DNA from: Pseudomonas sp. G2-4
GTDB taxonomy: Bacteria > Pseudomonadota > Gammaproteobacteria > Pseudomonadales > Pseudomonadaceae
Direction of reading: 5' to 3'
NCBI RefSeq assembly: GCF_030064125.1
Contig: NZ_CP125957.1
Span: forward strand, 2,852,001 to 2,916,000
Length of the DNA stretch: 64,000 nt
In this document: positions 51,368-60,257 of the stretch, piece after piece
How positions within the stretch are numbered: the first letter of the stretch is position 1
Layout: the number at the start of each line of letters is the position of its first letter
Notes under the pieces: model-generated
The model's database searches: none
What the model saw: the letters and a program-made list of their open reading frames with translations, nothing else
Told to the model about the DNA's origin: nothing
Made by a program: the position numbers and the translations under genes

Positions 51368-53221
51368 ATGTCGCGTCTTCTACAGGGTTGCAGCCTTTCC
51401 GGCTGTGTCGAACCGGTGCCCGCCGGCTTTGCTGCGCTGGCCGCGTCACTGCGCTACCAAGCGACGGCGCTGGGCCTGGAACACCGCGAATCTCGTGGCG
51501 AACCACCGGCCAGCGGGCTGGGGTTTTCTTTTCATCATCCGGACCTTTCGCCCATCGACGCAAGGATTCACGGGTGGCCTGACGGCAGCTCCCTCGGCAT
51601 CACGGAACACACCGTGCAGGCGGCCTGCGGGTTGATGTCGGTGCATGGCCGGGCCAGCGGCAAGGCCCAGGGACTGGGGCTCGATTATGTCTCGACCCTG
51701 AGCGCGAGCCTGGCCCTTCAAGGCGCGCTGGCCGCCGCCCTGGGTCAACTGCGCGGCGGTCGTTTCGGACACGTCAGCAGCTCCGTGGGCGCCGCCGGGG
51801 TGCTGGGCATCGGACAATACCTGGCCGGTGCCACGGCCGCTGATGAGGCCGAGCGGCTGCTTCCCGGCGCGACCTGTTCGAAGAACCGTCCGCCCTTCGT
51901 CTCCGCCGACGGCGTGGCTTTCGAATTGGAAACCCTCGATGCCGAACCTTGGCGCCGTTTCTGGGCGGCGGTGGGGATCGACGCCGACCAGGCCGGGCAG
52001 GGCTGGAAGGCCTTCCTGCTGCGTTATGCCAAGGCTGTGGCGCCGATGCCTACGGTGTTTCGCCAGGCCCTTGCGCGGCTGTCCATGGCCCGCATCAGTG
52101 CCTTGTGCGGCTTGAACGGCATGGCGGTTTGCCCAGTGCGCAGCCTCGCTGAGCGGCGGGCCGACGAGGACTTGCCACGGCAATTGAATCAAGGCCCTTG
52201 GGCGTTCGACTGTGGCGCTGCCGATGGCCGGGCATTGCCTGCGCTGGCGCCGGGAAAATTGCCCTTGAGCGGTCTGACGGTGATCGAGTCCTGTCGCCGG
52301 ATCCAGGGGCCGTTGGCCGGCCACTTGCTGGCGATGCTCGGCGCCGAGGTGCTGCGCATCGAATTACCCGGTGGCGATCCGTTGCGGGCCATGCCGCCAT
52401 GCGCCGACGGCGTATCGGTGCGCTTCGATGCCCTCAATCGCCTCAAGCAGGTGCGCGAACTGGACATCAAGTCCGCTGCCGGTCGCGCCGAGCTCTACGA
52501 GCGGGTGCGGCATGCCGACGTGTTCCTGCACAACTGGGCGCCGGGCAAGGCTGCGGAACTGGCGCTGGACCGCGCCGACCTGGCCCGGATCAATCCGGGC
52601 CTGGTCTACGCCTATGCCGGTGGCTGGGGCCACGACCGCCCGGGCGAATCGTTGCCGGGCACTGATTTCGTGGTCCAGGCGTGGTCCGGTGTCGGTGAGC
52701 AGATCGGCCAGGCCTCGGGCACCCCGGGCGGCTCGCTGTTCACCGTGCTGGATGTCCTGGGCGGTGCGGTCGCCGCCCAAGGGGTGACGGCCGCCCTGGT
52801 CCATCGCGCCCTCAGCGGCCAGTCGGTGCGGGTCGACAGCTCCTTGCTCGGGGCAGCCAACTTGCTCTGCGCCCCAGCCCTGCAAAACCCGGAGGTGACC
52901 CCCGACAGCCTGCTCAAGGGGGTGTACCCGACCCAGTCCGGGTGGCTGGCGATCGATTGCCAGACCCTGGCCCAGCTTGAACAACTGAGCCGAATCCTGG
53001 CCTTGGCGCCACAAACCGATCCCCAGGCGCTGGACGCATTGTTGAACACAGCCCTGTCGACGCAATCGGCCGAGGCCTGGCAACGCGTGCTGGGTGAAGC
53101 CGCGATACCGGCCTGTGTGGTCGTACAAGACCTGTCGCAACTGAGCCAAGACAGGCGATTGAAGCCGTGCTTAAGCCTGAATGCCTATACCTCGGTCAAC
53201 GCCCACTGGAGTTTTCGATGA
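51368..53221 (+). CDS. Double-length CaiB/BaiF family CoA-transferase-like protein
   Basis: About 617 residues. The start is uncertain: ATG 51368 has a weak site, GTG 51335 has AAAGG, and TTG 51278 overlaps the carrier stop. Single CaiB/BaiF proteins are about 400 residues. The C-terminal part (from about 295) is a standard N-terminal CaiB domain: LSGLTVIESCRRIQGPLAGHLLAMLGAEVLRIE, ending with catalytic Asp433 in TDFVVQAWSG. The first 290 residues also resemble family segments, so the protein looks like a fused or circularly rearranged pair of halves. It probably transfers an acyl group to or from CoA. PdtI occupies this position in the PDTC cluster. Confidence 0.8.
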   Translation: MSRLLQGCSLSGCVEPVPAGFAALAASLRYQATALGLEHRESRGEPPASGLGFSFHHPDLSPIDARIHGWPDGSSLGITEHTVQAACGLMSVHGRASGKAQGLGLDYVSTLSASLALQGALAAALGQLRGGRFGHVSSSVGAAGVLGIGQYLAGATAADEAERLLPGATCSKNRPPFVSADGVAFELETLDAEPWRRFWAAVGIDADQAGQGWKAFLLRYAKAVAPMPTVFRQALARLSMARISALCGLNGMAVCPVRSLAERRADEDLPRQLNQGPWAFDCGAADGRALPALAPGKLPLSGLTVIESCRRIQGPLAGHLLAMLGAEVLRIELPGGDPLRAMPPCADGVSVRFDALNRLKQVRELDIKSAAGRAELYERVRHADVFLHNWAPGKAAELALDRADLARINPGLVYAYAGGWGHDRPGESLPGTDFVVQAWSGVGEQIGQASGTPGGSLFTVLDVLGGAVAAQGVTAALVHRALSGQSVRVDSSLLGAANLLCAPALQNPEVTPDSLLKGVYPTQSGWLAIDCQTLAQLEQLSRILALAPQTDPQALDALLNTALSTQSAEAWQRVLGEAAIPACVVVQDLSQLSQDRRLKPCLSLNAYTSVNAHWSFR

Positions 53222-54867
53222 ATAACGCAGGCATCATTGATCTGGTTCCCGTTGAGGTTCGCAGTGTCTGGGAACGTGACGGGACCTACCCCAACCGTTC
53301 GGTCTATCAACTGTTCCGCGAGCACGCCCTGCGTGAACCGGAAAAACCCGCGGTGCTTTCGCCTGAGGGCACCCTGAGTTATGGCCAGTTGCATGAGCAT
53401 GCCTTGCGCATGGCGGCCGGCCTGCGCGCTGCCGGGATCATGCCCGGCGATGTGGTGGCCTATCAGCTGACCAACAGCTGGCGTTGCTGCGCCATCGACC
53501 TTGCCGCCGCAGCGCTGGGCGCGGTGGTTGCCCCATTTCCGCCGGGGCGCGGCAGCCTGGACATCCAGGCGCTGGTTCGACGCTGCGATGCGCGGGCCGT
53601 TATCGTTCCGGCCGAGTATGCCGGAATCGATCTATGCCAAGTCGTCGAAGCACTGCGCCCGACCTTGTTGTCATTGCGGGTGTTGATCGTCGAAGGCAGC
53701 GCCCGGGAGGGCTGGCTGAGCTTGCAAAACCTGCTCGAGACCGAGCCGCTCGATGAAGCGCAACTGCCCGACGTATGCCCCAATTCGCCGGTACGCCTGC
53801 TGGTGTCTTCCGGCACCGAGTCGGAGCCCAAGCTGGTGGCCTACTCCCACAATGCCCTGGTGGGCGGGCGCGGGCGCTTCCTGCAACGCATCCATCCCGA
53901 GGGTGCGAGCTTTCGCGGGTTGTATCTGGTGCCGCTGGGCTCATCGTTCGGTTCCACCGCCACCTTCGGCAGCCTGTCGTGGCTCGGCGGGTCGATTGCT
54001 GTCCTGCCGCAGTTCGATGTAGCGGCGGCCATCGAGGCGATTGAACAGCTGCGCCCGACCCACATCCTCGGGGTGCCGACGATGCTTCAGCGTATCGCCG
54101 CCGATGCCCGGCTGGCCGAGGTCGACAAATCCAGCCTGCAGGGGTTGATCTGCGGTGGTTCGCTGATCGACGAAGTCACGGTGCGCCGCTGCGTGGACGC
54201 CTTTGGCTGTGGCTTCATCAGCCTGTACGGCTCGGCGGATGGGGTGAATTGTCACAACACCTTGGACGACGCGTTGGAGGTGGTGTTCTACAGTGTCGGC
54301 CGGCCAAACCCGGCGGTGTGCGCGATCAAGATCTTCGACGAGCAGGACCAGGAACTGCCCCAGGGCAGCGTCGGCGAGATCCGCGCGCGCGGGCCGTTGA
54401 GCCCGATGCAATACGTCAACGCTCCGGAGCTCGACGCGCAGTATCGAGACGCCGAAGGATGGGTCAAGACCGGCGACCTTGGGTACATCGATGCAGACGG
54501 CTACCTGGTTCTGGCCGGACGCAAGAAGGACATCATTATCCGTGGCGGCGCCAACATCAGCCCGGTGCAGATCGAAACCCTGGCCACCGGTCATCCCGAT
54601 GTGGTCAGTGTCGCCTGCGTGGCCGTGCCGGACCCGGACCTTGGACAGCGCGTGTGCATTTGCGTGACCCTGCGCGAGGGCGCATCGCGCTTCACCTTGA
54701 GTGAGTTGACCGACTACCTGCGCGAGCAAGGATTGGAGGTCAACAAGCTGCCCGAGTACCTGCGTTTCTATAAGCAGCTGCCGCTGACGCCAGCGGGCAA
54801 GATCGACAAGAAATCCCTGGCCGCTGAAGTGGCGTTCCTCGAGAGTGGGGCGGGCATCGCATGTTGA
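53218..54867 (+). CDS. AMP-forming acyl-acid ligase
   Basis: A 549-residue ANL-superfamily enzyme starting at the ATG that overlaps the previous stop (ATGA). Motifs are the phosphate loop LLVSSGTESEPKLVAYS, YGSADG (A5), TGDLGYIDADGYLVLAGRKKD (A7-A8) and the C-terminal catalytic lysine in PAGKIDKKSL (A10). No carrier domain is attached. It would activate an aromatic or heterocyclic carboxylate as acyl-AMP, so that sulfur from the thiocarboxylated carrier (or CoA) can be transferred. It matches PdtJ/QbsL in role and position. Confidence 0.9.
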   Translation: MNNAGIIDLVPVEVRSVWERDGTYPNRSVYQLFREHALREPEKPAVLSPEGTLSYGQLHEHALRMAAGLRAAGIMPGDVVAYQLTNSWRCCAIDLAAAALGAVVAPFPPGRGSLDIQALVRRCDARAVIVPAEYAGIDLCQVVEALRPTLLSLRVLIVEGSAREGWLSLQNLLETEPLDEAQLPDVCPNSPVRLLVSSGTESEPKLVAYSHNALVGGRGRFLQRIHPEGASFRGLYLVPLGSSFGSTATFGSLSWLGGSIAVLPQFDVAAAIEAIEQLRPTHILGVPTMLQRIAADARLAEVDKSSLQGLICGGSLIDEVTVRRCVDAFGCGFISLYGSADGVNCHNTLDDALEVVFYSVGRPNPAVCAIKIFDEQDQELPQGSVGEIRARGPLSPMQYVNAPELDAQYRDAEGWVKTGDLGYIDADGYLVLAGRKKDIIIRGGANISPVQIETLATGHPDVVSVACVAVPDPDLGQRVCICVTLREGASRFTLSELTDYLREQGLEVNKLPEYLRFYKQLPLTPAGKIDKKSLAAEVAFLESGAGIAC

Positions 54868-56081
54868 GTGCAATGAGGGTTGGCGTCCCTCAGGACGCTG
54901 GCGAGCTGGTGCGTCAGGTTCGGTGTTTTACCGACGACCAGATCATCCCGCTGGAGACCGAGCTGGCAGCCGAACCCCGACAAGCGGCCAGACGCATCGC
55001 CGAGCTGAGTGCCCAAGCCCGTGCCGCCGGGCTGTGGGGCAACTTTTACCCTCAGGCCCAGGGCGGTCGGATTGCCAGCCTGCGCGCCTACCTGCTGGTG
55101 GCCGAGCAAGAGGGCCGCTCCGAGTACGGACCGGCGATCTTCGGTGACGACGCCACGCTGGATCTGCACATGTTGAGCCGGCATGCCGGCGAGGAGATCC
55201 GACAGCGCTTTCTCGCTCCGCTGGCGGCGGGTGCGATGGTCTCCAGTTATGGCATGTCCGAGCCGGACAGCATCGGTTCGATCCCGGCGACCCTGCGCAG
55301 CCACGCCGAACTCGTCGACGGCCACTGGCGGTTGAACGGGCGCAAGTGGTTCATCTGCCGGGCCGAGCGAGCGGCGTTGGTCACGGTGATCGCTCGTACC
55401 GCGCCGGGACCATTGGAGAGCGGTTTATCCATGCTGTTGGTGCCCACCGACTTGCCAGGTTTTCGCGTGGAGCGGCCCTTGTCGATTCTCGGGCGTTATG
55501 CCGGGCAAGGGGAACTCTCATTCAATCAGGTCAAAGTCCCGGCCAGCCATGTCCTGGGCGAGGTGGGGCAGGGCCTGGCGTTGATGCAGGAGCGCCTGGC
55601 GCTGGGGCGCATCCTGCGTTCGGTGCACTGGTTGGGCCTGGCCCAACGCTGTTTTGACCTGATGTGCGCGCGCATCCATTCGGCCCGGGGCGTGCAGGCG
55701 CGGCTGGCGGACAAGCAGCTGGTGCGCCAGCGGGTGTTCCGGGTTTACCAGGGCATTGCCAGCGCCCGCGCACTGCTTCACGACGCCGCCGAAAAATACG
55801 ACGCCGCTGTTCCTAACGGCATTGAGGTGAACATCGCCAAGGTCGCCGCTTCCCAGGCCTTGAGCGAGGCCGCGGATTCGGCGATCCAGATCATGGGCGC
55901 CGAAGGCCTGAGCGAACTGTCGCCGCTGTCGGGCATTTATCGCGTGGCGCGCACCACCCATATCCTGGATGGCACCGACGATGCGCTGGTGAGCGCGGTA
56001 GGCCGGCACTTGCTCGACAGCTGCGGCGACGCAGGGCTGGACTTCGATTGGCCGTCCGTGATGGCGGGAGCAGAGCAATGA
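54861..56081 (+). CDS. Acyl-CoA-dehydrogenase-like flavoprotein
   Basis: A 406-residue flavoprotein with the acyl-CoA dehydrogenase fold: an N-terminal helical domain, the central beta domain (SYGMSEPDSIGS, HWRLNGRKWFICRA) and the C-terminal helical domain (IMGAEGLSEL). The usual catalytic base in IYEGT is ILDGT here, so Glu is replaced by Asp, as in some ACAD10-like proteins. It overlaps the ligase by 7 bases and the MFS gene by 4. In a PDTC-like pathway it could aromatise a dihydro-pyridine carboxylate such as dihydrodipicolinate; that is inference. Confidence 0.87.
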   Translation: MLSAMRVGVPQDAGELVRQVRCFTDDQIIPLETELAAEPRQAARRIAELSAQARAAGLWGNFYPQAQGGRIASLRAYLLVAEQEGRSEYGPAIFGDDATLDLHMLSRHAGEEIRQRFLAPLAAGAMVSSYGMSEPDSIGSIPATLRSHAELVDGHWRLNGRKWFICRAERAALVTVIARTAPGPLESGLSMLLVPTDLPGFRVERPLSILGRYAGQGELSFNQVKVPASHVLGEVGQGLALMQERLALGRILRSVHWLGLAQRCFDLMCARIHSARGVQARLADKQLVRQRVFRVYQGIASARALLHDAAEKYDAAVPNGIEVNIAKVAASQALSEAADSAIQIMGAEGLSELSPLSGIYRVARTTHILDGTDDALVSAVGRHLLDSCGDAGLDFDWPSVMAGAEQ

Positions 56082-57283
56082 CTGAGCAAAATGCCTCACC
56101 AAGCGTATGGCTGCGGCTGGTGCTCACCGCCGCGATGGCCCTGCCGATGCTGATTTTCTACGCGGTCGGCACCCTCGGGCCGTTGATGCTCGCCGACCTC
56201 GGTGTGCCGACCCATTGGCTGGGCTGGCTGATCACCAGCGCGTTCGGTTTCGCCGCATTGTTGTCGCTGTGGGCCGGGCCGCTGGTCAATCGTCTCGGAA
56301 CCCGGCGTGCCCTGGCCTTGTTGTTCTGGAGCACGGTGGCGGCGTATGGATTATTGGCGAGCTTGCCGGGGTTTGTCGGTGTGGTACTGGCGCTGGCAGC
56401 GTGTGGCATTGCCCAGGCGCTGGCCAATCCAGCGACGAATCTGCTGATCGCCGAGCGCGTCGAGCCCCGGCAAAAGGCTGCGGTGGTCGGTTTGAAACAG
56501 TCCGGGGTGCAGGTCTCGGCGTTGTTCGCTGGCCTGTTGTTGCCCAGCCTGGCCCTGAGCTTGGGCTGGCGCGGTGCCTTGGCCACGCTGCTGGTGCCGG
56601 CGGTGCTGTTGGCACTGTGGGGGCCGCGAGTGGCAGCCCGTGAGCGGGTGGGCAAACCTTTGGGATTCGCCTTGAGTCGACCCAATGCACGCCTGGCGCT
56701 GCTGATGAGCGTGCAATTGTGCGTAGGCATCGTGTTGTCGTCGTTTGTGACGTTTCTTGGGGTCTTTTCTGCACAGCAAGGCATGAGCGCGCAATGGATC
56801 GGCGCATTGATCGCCGGTTTCGGCGTGATGGGCATCGCCGCTCGGGTGTTGCTCACCCCGTTGGGCGCGCGGATGGCCGATGAGTCCTGGTTGCTGCTGG
56901 TGCTGTTGCTGTTGTCGGGCGTGGCGTTGTGGCTGACCGCGCTGGCCTTGCCTGTTCGTCATTGGCCGCTGTGGGCGGGGGCCTTGGGCATGGGCCTGAG
57001 CGCTGTAGCGACCAATGCGATCGCCATGAGCATGGTATTGCGCGATCCGGGGTTTGGCAGCCCGGCATCGGCGGCTGGCCTGCTGTCGGTGGGCTTTTTC
57101 GGTGGGTTCGCCGTGGGGCCACCGTTGTTCGGTCTGTTCCAGCGCGGACCGTGGGGGTTCGCTGATGCGTGGTTATTGCTGATCGGCGTGCTTGTGCTGG
57201 GTGGCGTGGCGAACCTGCTGTTGATTCGCCTGCGGCAACGTCACAAAGCACCCGTCATCAGCGGATTGAGGGCGGTCAAATGA
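56078..57283 (+). CDS. MFS transporter, second in the cluster
   Basis: A 401-residue, 12-helix major facilitator protein begun at ATG 56078, overlapping the dehydrogenase stop. The loop between helices 2 and 3 reads AGPLVNRLGTRRAL, and helix 5 follows VVGLKQSGVQVSALFAG, as in CynX/NarK-like and PdtE-like permeases. It probably exports the final metabolite. Its stop overlaps the next start by ATGA. Confidence 0.87.
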   Translation: MTEQNASPSVWLRLVLTAAMALPMLIFYAVGTLGPLMLADLGVPTHWLGWLITSAFGFAALLSLWAGPLVNRLGTRRALALLFWSTVAAYGLLASLPGFVGVVLALAACGIAQALANPATNLLIAERVEPRQKAAVVGLKQSGVQVSALFAGLLLPSLALSLGWRGALATLLVPAVLLALWGPRVAARERVGKPLGFALSRPNARLALLMSVQLCVGIVLSSFVTFLGVFSAQQGMSAQWIGALIAGFGVMGIAARVLLTPLGARMADESWLLLVLLLLSGVALWLTALALPVRHWPLWAGALGMGLSAVATNAIAMSMVLRDPGFGSPASAAGLLSVGFFGGFAVGPPLFGLFQRGPWGFADAWLLLIGVLVLGGVANLLLIRLRQRHKAPVISGLRAVK

Positions 57284-58362
57284 GCGTCGCCGTGGCGAGG
57301 CAAGGGCCTTTGCGGCTGGACGAGGCCTATCGCGCCATTGCGGCGATTGTCAGGCGCATGGATCAGGTCCAGGCATCCTGTGGCGAGGGGTTCCCGTTGT
57401 ACTGCCCAGCGCCTGACAGCCATTGGAAAGTCTCGGCTGGCGGCTCCTGGCTGGGCGGGTTCTGGTCCGGGCTGTGGTGGTTGCGCGCCCATCGTGGTGC
57501 GCGCCTGGAGGATCGTCGGCAGGCCCGGCAGATTACCGAACGGTTGCGGGACAAGCTCGGCAGTGCCACGCACCATCGCAGCCTGATCTTTCACTATGGC
57601 GCGGGACTGGGCAGTTGTTTGCTGGATGATGCCCTGGCCGATGAGCTGGCGGAGCAGGCGGTGCAGCAGCTGGCTCGAGCTTTCGACCCCTTGCTGGGCT
57701 GCATTGCATTGGGTCGCGACATGGGCGGCGGTGAGCAGGGTGATCAGCGCCTGAGCATCGACCCGCTGGCCGCCACGCTACAGTTGTTCGCACGCCGCGC
57801 CGGCCCTCGGTTGTTAGGCCTCGGACGGCAGCAACTGCAGGCGTCTTTTCGCGCCTGTGCCAGTAGCGGCGGGGCCTGGAGCAGTCAGGCATCCCATGAC
57901 GAGGAGCGCTGGTGTGCTGACGATAGACCGGGTAACTGGTCCCGGGGGCAGGCCTGGGCGATGCTTGGCTTGAGTGTCGGTGCCAGGTTGTACGGTGCAC
58001 CTTACCGCCAGGATGCTATGCAGGCGAGCCAGTACTGGCAACGCAGCCGAGGCTTGGACGTACCGCTCAATCGCCTGTCCGAGCCCCAGGGGCCGGACGA
58101 TCCCTGCGCGGCGGCAATGGCAGCGCTGGCCTTGCAAGGACTGGCGCCACAGGTACCCGACGGCGAGGTGCTGCGCGAGCACGCCGCTGCACAACTGGCG
58201 GCAATTATTCGCAGTGGCGATTTTCAGGACGGGTGTTTCCTCGGCCATTGCTACCGAACTTCGGCCGCTGGGGAGCAGAAAGTGGAGACGGCCTGCGGCA
58301 GTTTTTTCCTGTTGGCGGCCCTGCTGGTCTGGACCGGTGAGCTTGATCCAAGCGTGATCTAG
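57280..58362 (+). CDS. GH88/GH105-like alpha/alpha-barrel protein
   Basis: A 360-residue protein beginning at ATG 57280. The segments GGSWLGGFWSGLWWLRAHRG and NWSRGQAWAMLGLSVGARLY are the ones conserved in unsaturated glucuronyl hydrolases (GH88/GH105), and GCIALGRDMGG and a later acidic DPCAAAMAAL fit too. No signal peptide is present, so it is cytoplasmic. A sugar-cleaving enzyme is unexpected at the end of a metallophore operon; it may remove a glycan-like protecting group or have been reused for another hydration. Function uncertain. Confidence 0.72.
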   Translation: MSVAVARQGPLRLDEAYRAIAAIVRRMDQVQASCGEGFPLYCPAPDSHWKVSAGGSWLGGFWSGLWWLRAHRGARLEDRRQARQITERLRDKLGSATHHRSLIFHYGAGLGSCLLDDALADELAEQAVQQLARAFDPLLGCIALGRDMGGGEQGDQRLSIDPLAATLQLFARRAGPRLLGLGRQQLQASFRACASSGGAWSSQASHDEERWCADDRPGNWSRGQAWAMLGLSVGARLYGAPYRQDAMQASQYWQRSRGLDVPLNRLSEPQGPDDPCAAAMAALALQGLAPQVPDGEVLREHAAAQLAAIIRSGDFQDGCFLGHCYRTSAAGEQKVETACGSFFLLAALLVWTGELDPSVI

Positions 58363-58844
58363 GAGGCGTCCCCCGCAGGCGCCAAGCTCAAGCATTGCGC
58401 AGTGAGTAAAAATTTCCCCCTTTCAGGGCGTTGAATCCCTGTCACCTACCTTTTTGCACCTATTCGACCCGTTCCAGGGCTCGCTGGAGAAAGCTGAAAT
58501 AAACGTTTCAGCCTTCTCACGGTGTTTTGTCGTATAAATGAAAACAAATTTCGCTTTTAAACAACTTTGCGATGGTTTTTCTGGCGCAGTCTTGATGCAT
58601 CGCGCTTAGGCACAGCCTTTGCTACACCTCAACAGCGAAACCCACCGAACCGTTGGATTCAGTATAGGAGTGACCACGCAGATTTAATCAGGGGGCGCAC
58701 GTCATCCAGACGCAAAGGCCAGATCAGAGACCACTGCTATCGAGGTGCACGGAGAAACAGGGTTCATTAAAACAAAGCAAGGCCAGACCATTGGAATGAC
58801 GAAGTAATAAGAAATGCCGTGTAGAACGCGGCTGGGAGTTGGCT
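58363..58844. other. Intergenic region after the cluster
   Basis: 482 AT-rich bases between the GH88-like gene and the ATP-grasp gene. A small hairpin, GCTGAAA-TAAACG-TTTCAGC (58493-58512), might end the upstream operon, but the T-run is poor. The promoter of the following operon must lie here. No gene or known repeat recognised. Confidence 0.5.
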
Positions 58845-60254
58845 ATGCCCCACGCTTTTTTTAATGAAATGTATGACGCACAGGGTGACTGCCGCCCGCA
58901 TTACCAGGCCTTCGCCCGCTGGCTGGCGGATACGCCGCTTGAACTGCTTGAACAACGCCGACGCGAAGCCGACCTGTTGTTCCACCGAGCCGGTATCACC
59001 TTCACCCTCTACGGGGACGAGCAGGGCACCGAACGGTTGATTCCCTTCGACATCATTCCTCGCAGCATCAAGGCCAGTGAATGGCAGATCGTCGAGCGAG
59101 GCTGCATCCAGCGGGTCCAGGCCCTGAACATGTTCCTGGCTGATATCTATCACGGGCAACACATCCTCAAGGAAGGGATCATTCCCGCCGAACAAGTGCT
59201 CGCCAACGAGGGTTATCAAATCGCGATGCAGGGCCTGAACCTGCACCGGGGCATCTACGCCCACATCGCCGGTGTCGACTTGGTTCGCGACGGTGACGGC
59301 AGTTACTACGTGCTGGAGGACAACCTGCGTACGCCCAGCGGCGTGAGCTACATGCTCGAAGACCGCAAGATGATGATGCGCCTGTTCCCCGAACTCTTCG
59401 CCGCCCAGCGCGTGGCCCCCATCGACCATTACCCGAACCTGCTGCTCGACACCCTGAAAAGCTCAAGCCCCCTGGATAATCCGACCGCCGTGGTCCTGAC
59501 ACCGGGTCGCTTCAACAGTGCCTATTTCGAACATGCGTTCCTGGCCCGGGAAATGGGCGTGGAGTTGGTGGAAGGTGCCGATCTGTTCGTGCGCGACGAC
59601 CATGTGTACATGCGCACGACCGCCGGCCCCAGGCAGGTGGATGTGATCTATCGTCGTCTTGACGATGATTTCCTCGACCCGCTGTCGTTCAACCCCGATT
59701 CCATGCTGGGCGTTCCGGGCCTGATCGCCGTTTACCGTTCAGGCAATGTGGTGCTGGCGAATGCCGTCGGCACGGGCGTCGCCGATGACAAGTCGATTTA
59801 CCCCTACGTCGACGAAATGATCCGTTTCTACCTCACCGAAGAACCGATCCTGAAGAACGTGCCCACCTGGCAGTGCCGTAAACCTCAAGAGTTGTCCCAT
59901 GTGCTGGCCAACCTGCCTGATCTGGTGGTCAAGGAAACCCAGGGCTCCGGCGGCTACGGCATGTTGGTCGGACCAGCCGCCAGCGCGGCAGAGATCGAAG
60001 ACTTCCGCGCCCGCCTCAAGGCCCGCCCCGAAGCCTATATCGCCCAGCCGACCCTGAGCCTGTCCACGTGCCCGACCTTTGTCGAGAGCGGCATCGCCCC
60101 GCGTCACATCGACCTGCGTCCGTTTGTGTTGTCGGGCAAGGAAACGCGCCTGGTACCTGGCGGCCTGACCCGCGTGGCACTGCGCGAAGGCTCGCTGGTG
60201 GTGAACTCGTCCCAGGGCGGCGGCACCAAAGACACTTGGGTAGTGGAGGACTAA
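58845..60254 (+). CDS. Circularly permuted ATP-grasp protein (COG2308)
   Basis: A 469-residue protein begun at ATG 58845 with a GGGAG site. Family segments include ERLIPFDIIPRSI, DLVRDGDGSYYVLEDNLRTPSGVSYML and VVKETQGSGGYGMLVGP. The ATP-grasp core implies ATP-dependent formation of a peptide-like or amide bond. The next two genes, alpha-E and transglutaminase-like, form a conserved trio in many proteobacteria that has been predicted to make or modify a peptide; the substrate is unknown. Confidence 0.9.
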   Translation: MPHAFFNEMYDAQGDCRPHYQAFARWLADTPLELLEQRRREADLLFHRAGITFTLYGDEQGTERLIPFDIIPRSIKASEWQIVERGCIQRVQALNMFLADIYHGQHILKEGIIPAEQVLANEGYQIAMQGLNLHRGIYAHIAGVDLVRDGDGSYYVLEDNLRTPSGVSYMLEDRKMMMRLFPELFAAQRVAPIDHYPNLLLDTLKSSSPLDNPTAVVLTPGRFNSAYFEHAFLAREMGVELVEGADLFVRDDHVYMRTTAGPRQVDVIYRRLDDDFLDPLSFNPDSMLGVPGLIAVYRSGNVVLANAVGTGVADDKSIYPYVDEMIRFYLTEEPILKNVPTWQCRKPQELSHVLANLPDLVVKETQGSGGYGMLVGPAASAAEIEDFRARLKARPEAYIAQPTLSLSTCPTFVESGIAPRHIDLRPFVLSGKETRLVPGGLTRVALREGSLVVNSSQGGGTKDTWVVED

Positions 60255-60257
60255 GAC

